A DNA stretch of 23,857 nucleotides from assembly GCA_030602675.1 (NCBI GenBank), contig JAUVZH010000003.1:1-23857 (forward strand). The letters run 5' to 3'. Origin of the DNA: Candidatus Heimdallarchaeota archaeon. GTDB taxonomy: Archaea; Asgardarchaeota; Heimdallarchaeia; JABLTI01. This document shows, piece after piece, positions 22,259 to 23,857 of the stretch (positions are counted from its first letter, which is position 1; every line of letters starts with the position of its first letter). The translations under genes were made by a program, and so were the position numbers. The notes beneath the pieces were generated by a model. The model searched no databases. It was not told the origin of the DNA and saw nothing but the letters and a program-made list of their open reading frames with translations.

Positions 22259-23743
22259 TTATGTTTCTACTTTCTTCTTTTCTTTTAATTTAATTGTAAT
22301 GATACTTCCTATTGTCATAAATACAATGAGGATAGGTAACAAAATAAGTGTCATTAATGACCCTTCAACACCTAGCTTTACCTCAGCTATCAAGTTCCAT
22401 AAGAATATTCCAAAAAGTGTTAGTGAGATAAGAAATCCTATAAGAGGTAGTATGAAGTTTGCCTTTATTTCCTTTCTTAGAATTAAACTAGCTAGAGCAA
22501 TTACCGCAAATAGCAAGAGGAATATTGAACTCGCTAAATGAGCAATCTGTTTAAGATCAAGTACCAGAGTAAAAATCAGTGTTATTCCACTTATAGTTAG
22601 TATGCTGATGAATGGAACTCTACTTTTCTTTGAAACAATTTGAAAGAAATTGGGGAAGATTCCTTCACGAGCCATTACATAGGTTAATCTTGAAGAGCCA
22701 TACAATGAAGCATTAAATGCACTTGCTGTTGAAAAAAGTGCACCAAGAGTTATGATTATGAATCCTACTTTCCCTAAAACTGGTTCAGCAGCTATTGCTA
22801 AAGCATATTCTGCTTTAGTAGGATCATTAGCAAATATCGTATATTTTGTTCCTCCTAGTGCTGTAAAAGCTACTAGAAGGTAGAGTATTGTTGCTATGAT
22901 AACTGTTCCAAATATAGATCGTGGGATGTTCTTTTCAGGATTCTGAATTTCTTCAGATGCGTTAGGTATTAGTTCCATTCCTTCAAATGCTACAAATAGT
23001 ATTGATGTTCCTACTACCGCCATTGCAATGCCTGTTCCAATATCTAGCTTGTTACCTTCTGCATCACCGAAGAAAGGTTTCAGATTTGTTGGTGCATTTT
23101 TTATGGCTGGATAGATTGTTATTGCAATAAATATTACGAGAATTACTACTTTAATTAGCACAATAATATTTTGTGATTTTCCAGTTTCCTTAACTCCCAC
23201 TAAATTAATTGCTGTTGATAAAATTATCATTACTGAAGCTAAGACTGATGTCACTATTTTAACAGTCGTTGTAGAAGCACCTTCTCCAAGAATCATATGT
23301 GTAAAAAATGATCCAAAAGTATAAGCATATAAGGCACATGATGCTAGATAACCAGTCCATAGTAACCAACCAAAGGCACCACCAAAGTATTTACCAAACG
23401 CTTCTCTACAATAGGTATAGCTTCCACCGGCAGATTGGTATCTCAAAGCTAATTTTGAATACGAATAAGCAATGATTATAGCTAAAATTCCTCCAAAAGC
23501 AAAGGATAGAATAACTGCTGGACCTGCAAAACCAGCAGCAATGCCTAAAACACTGAAAACACCTCCACCTATCGTTCCACCTAAACCAATGCTCAGTGCT
23601 TCTTTGAATCCAAGTTCTCGAGATAATTCTCTTTCAGAGACAATACCTGTTTCAATTGATCCATGTGAGAATGTACTTACTTGTCCTTCTTTCTTTTTTG
23701 AAAGTTTAAGAGTTTCAATGTTCTCATCTTTTGGATTAGCCAT
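22259..23743 (-). CDS. APC-superfamily amino acid permease
   Basis: A 494-aa secondary transporter with about twelve or more membrane segments. APC hallmarks are SIGLGGTIGGGVFSVLGIAAGFAGPAVILSF in the first segments, SAGGSYTYCREAFGKYFG, LFVAFEGMELIPNASEEIQNPEKNIPRSI (family FEGFE...EEIKNPEKNIPR), and STASAFNASLYGSSRLTYVMAREG. The N-terminal tail of about 45 residues is hydrophilic and cytoplasmic. It imports amino acids, probably by proton or sodium symport; the substrate cannot be told. The ATG at 23743 follows AGAAGGAC. It is the first gene of a two-gene unit with the coiled-coil protein. Confidence 0.95.
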   Translation of the reverse strand: MANPKDENIETLKLSKKKEGQVSTFSHGSIETGIVSERELSRELGFKEALSIGLGGTIGGGVFSVLGIAAGFAGPAVILSFAFGGILAIIIAYSYSKLALRYQSAGGSYTYCREAFGKYFGGAFGWLLWTGYLASCALYAYTFGSFFTHMILGEGASTTTVKIVTSVLASVMIILSTAINLVGVKETGKSQNIIVLIKVVILVIFIAITIYPAIKNAPTNLKPFFGDAEGNKLDIGTGIAMAVVGTSILFVAFEGMELIPNASEEIQNPEKNIPRSIFGTVIIATILYLLVAFTALGGTKYTIFANDPTKAEYALAIAAEPVLGKVGFIIITLGALFSTASAFNASLYGSSRLTYVMAREGIFPNFFQIVSKKSRVPFISILTISGITLIFTLVLDLKQIAHLASSIFLLLFAVIALASLILRKEIKANFILPLIGFLISLTLFGIFLWNLIAEVKLGVEGSLMTLILLPILIVFMTIGSIITIKLKEKKKVET

Positions 23744-23857
23744 AGTATTGTCCTTCTTTTGTTTTTGACTTTATTTTGTTTCTTTTTTTTGTTGATTCTT
23801 AAAAACTTACGGATTATTCAGAATGTCACATATTATAGAGAATTCATATTTGTTAAC
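23744..23857 (-). promoter_or_regulatory. promoter region of the permease gene
   Basis: On the minus strand, TATA-like stretches CTCTATAATATG (about 23826-23842) and GTTTTTAAGAATC (about 23795-23810) precede an A-rich leader. I see no operator-like palindrome. The region runs off the window. Confidence 0.35.

Overview
The window reads as chromosomal DNA of an AT-rich archaeon. The archaeal markers are a membrane-anchored LonB protease, an NreA-type DNA repair protein with a C-terminal PCNA-binding motif, an archaeal histone reading frame, archaeal TATA-like boxes, and Shine-Dalgarno motifs of the GGTGAT type. The Sec23/24-like zinc ribbon joined to a vWA domain, the Fanzor-like TnpB and the permuted solute-binding protein would suit an Asgard-type lineage. 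That placement is inference, because no rRNA or other phylogenetic marker is present.

Layout. Positions 1-5264 hold an unknown gene (possibly open at the left edge), a zinc-ribbon/membrane protein with a repetitive STGSI beta-solenoid, an AmmeMemoRadiSam-type radical SAM enzyme, and LonB. Positions 5265-9623 hold a regulated promoter region, a membrane-anchored family 5 solute-binding protein whose halves are in circularly permuted order, a two-membrane-segment protein, and nreA. Positions 9653-13321 hold a vWA protein with a Sec23/24-like zinc ribbon, then a TnpB divergent from a 50-residue AbrB-type protein.

Positions 13561-19127 form a metalloid/thiol island. An ArsR repressor is divergent from a compact five-gene operon: HdrA-N-like Fe-S protein, 2[4Fe-4S] ferredoxin, DGC-domain protein fused to a lipoyl-carrying glycine-cleavage-H-like domain, and two more DGC proteins. 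An ACR3 arsenite efflux permease is divergent from a second ArsR, and an HxlR regulator is divergent from a small thioredoxin-fold protein. I infer that the operon is an arsenic- or thiol-responsive redox module in which electrons or a thiol-bound cargo pass between Fe-S clusters, a lipoyl arm and Cys-rich DGC proteins, while ACR3 exports the metalloid. This is the best candidate for an undescribed system here.

Positions about 19116-20820 look foreign. By eye the region is richer in G+C, with codons such as CGG, CTG and CGC that the neighbours rarely use. It holds a small basic ORF, a histone gene broken by one frameshift, and an orphan gene. It abuts a truncated N-terminal copy of the vWA/zinc-ribbon protein. 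Positions 21161-23743 hold a coiled-coil protein and an APC-type amino acid permease in one transcription unit. I saw no rRNA, tRNA or CRISPR array.
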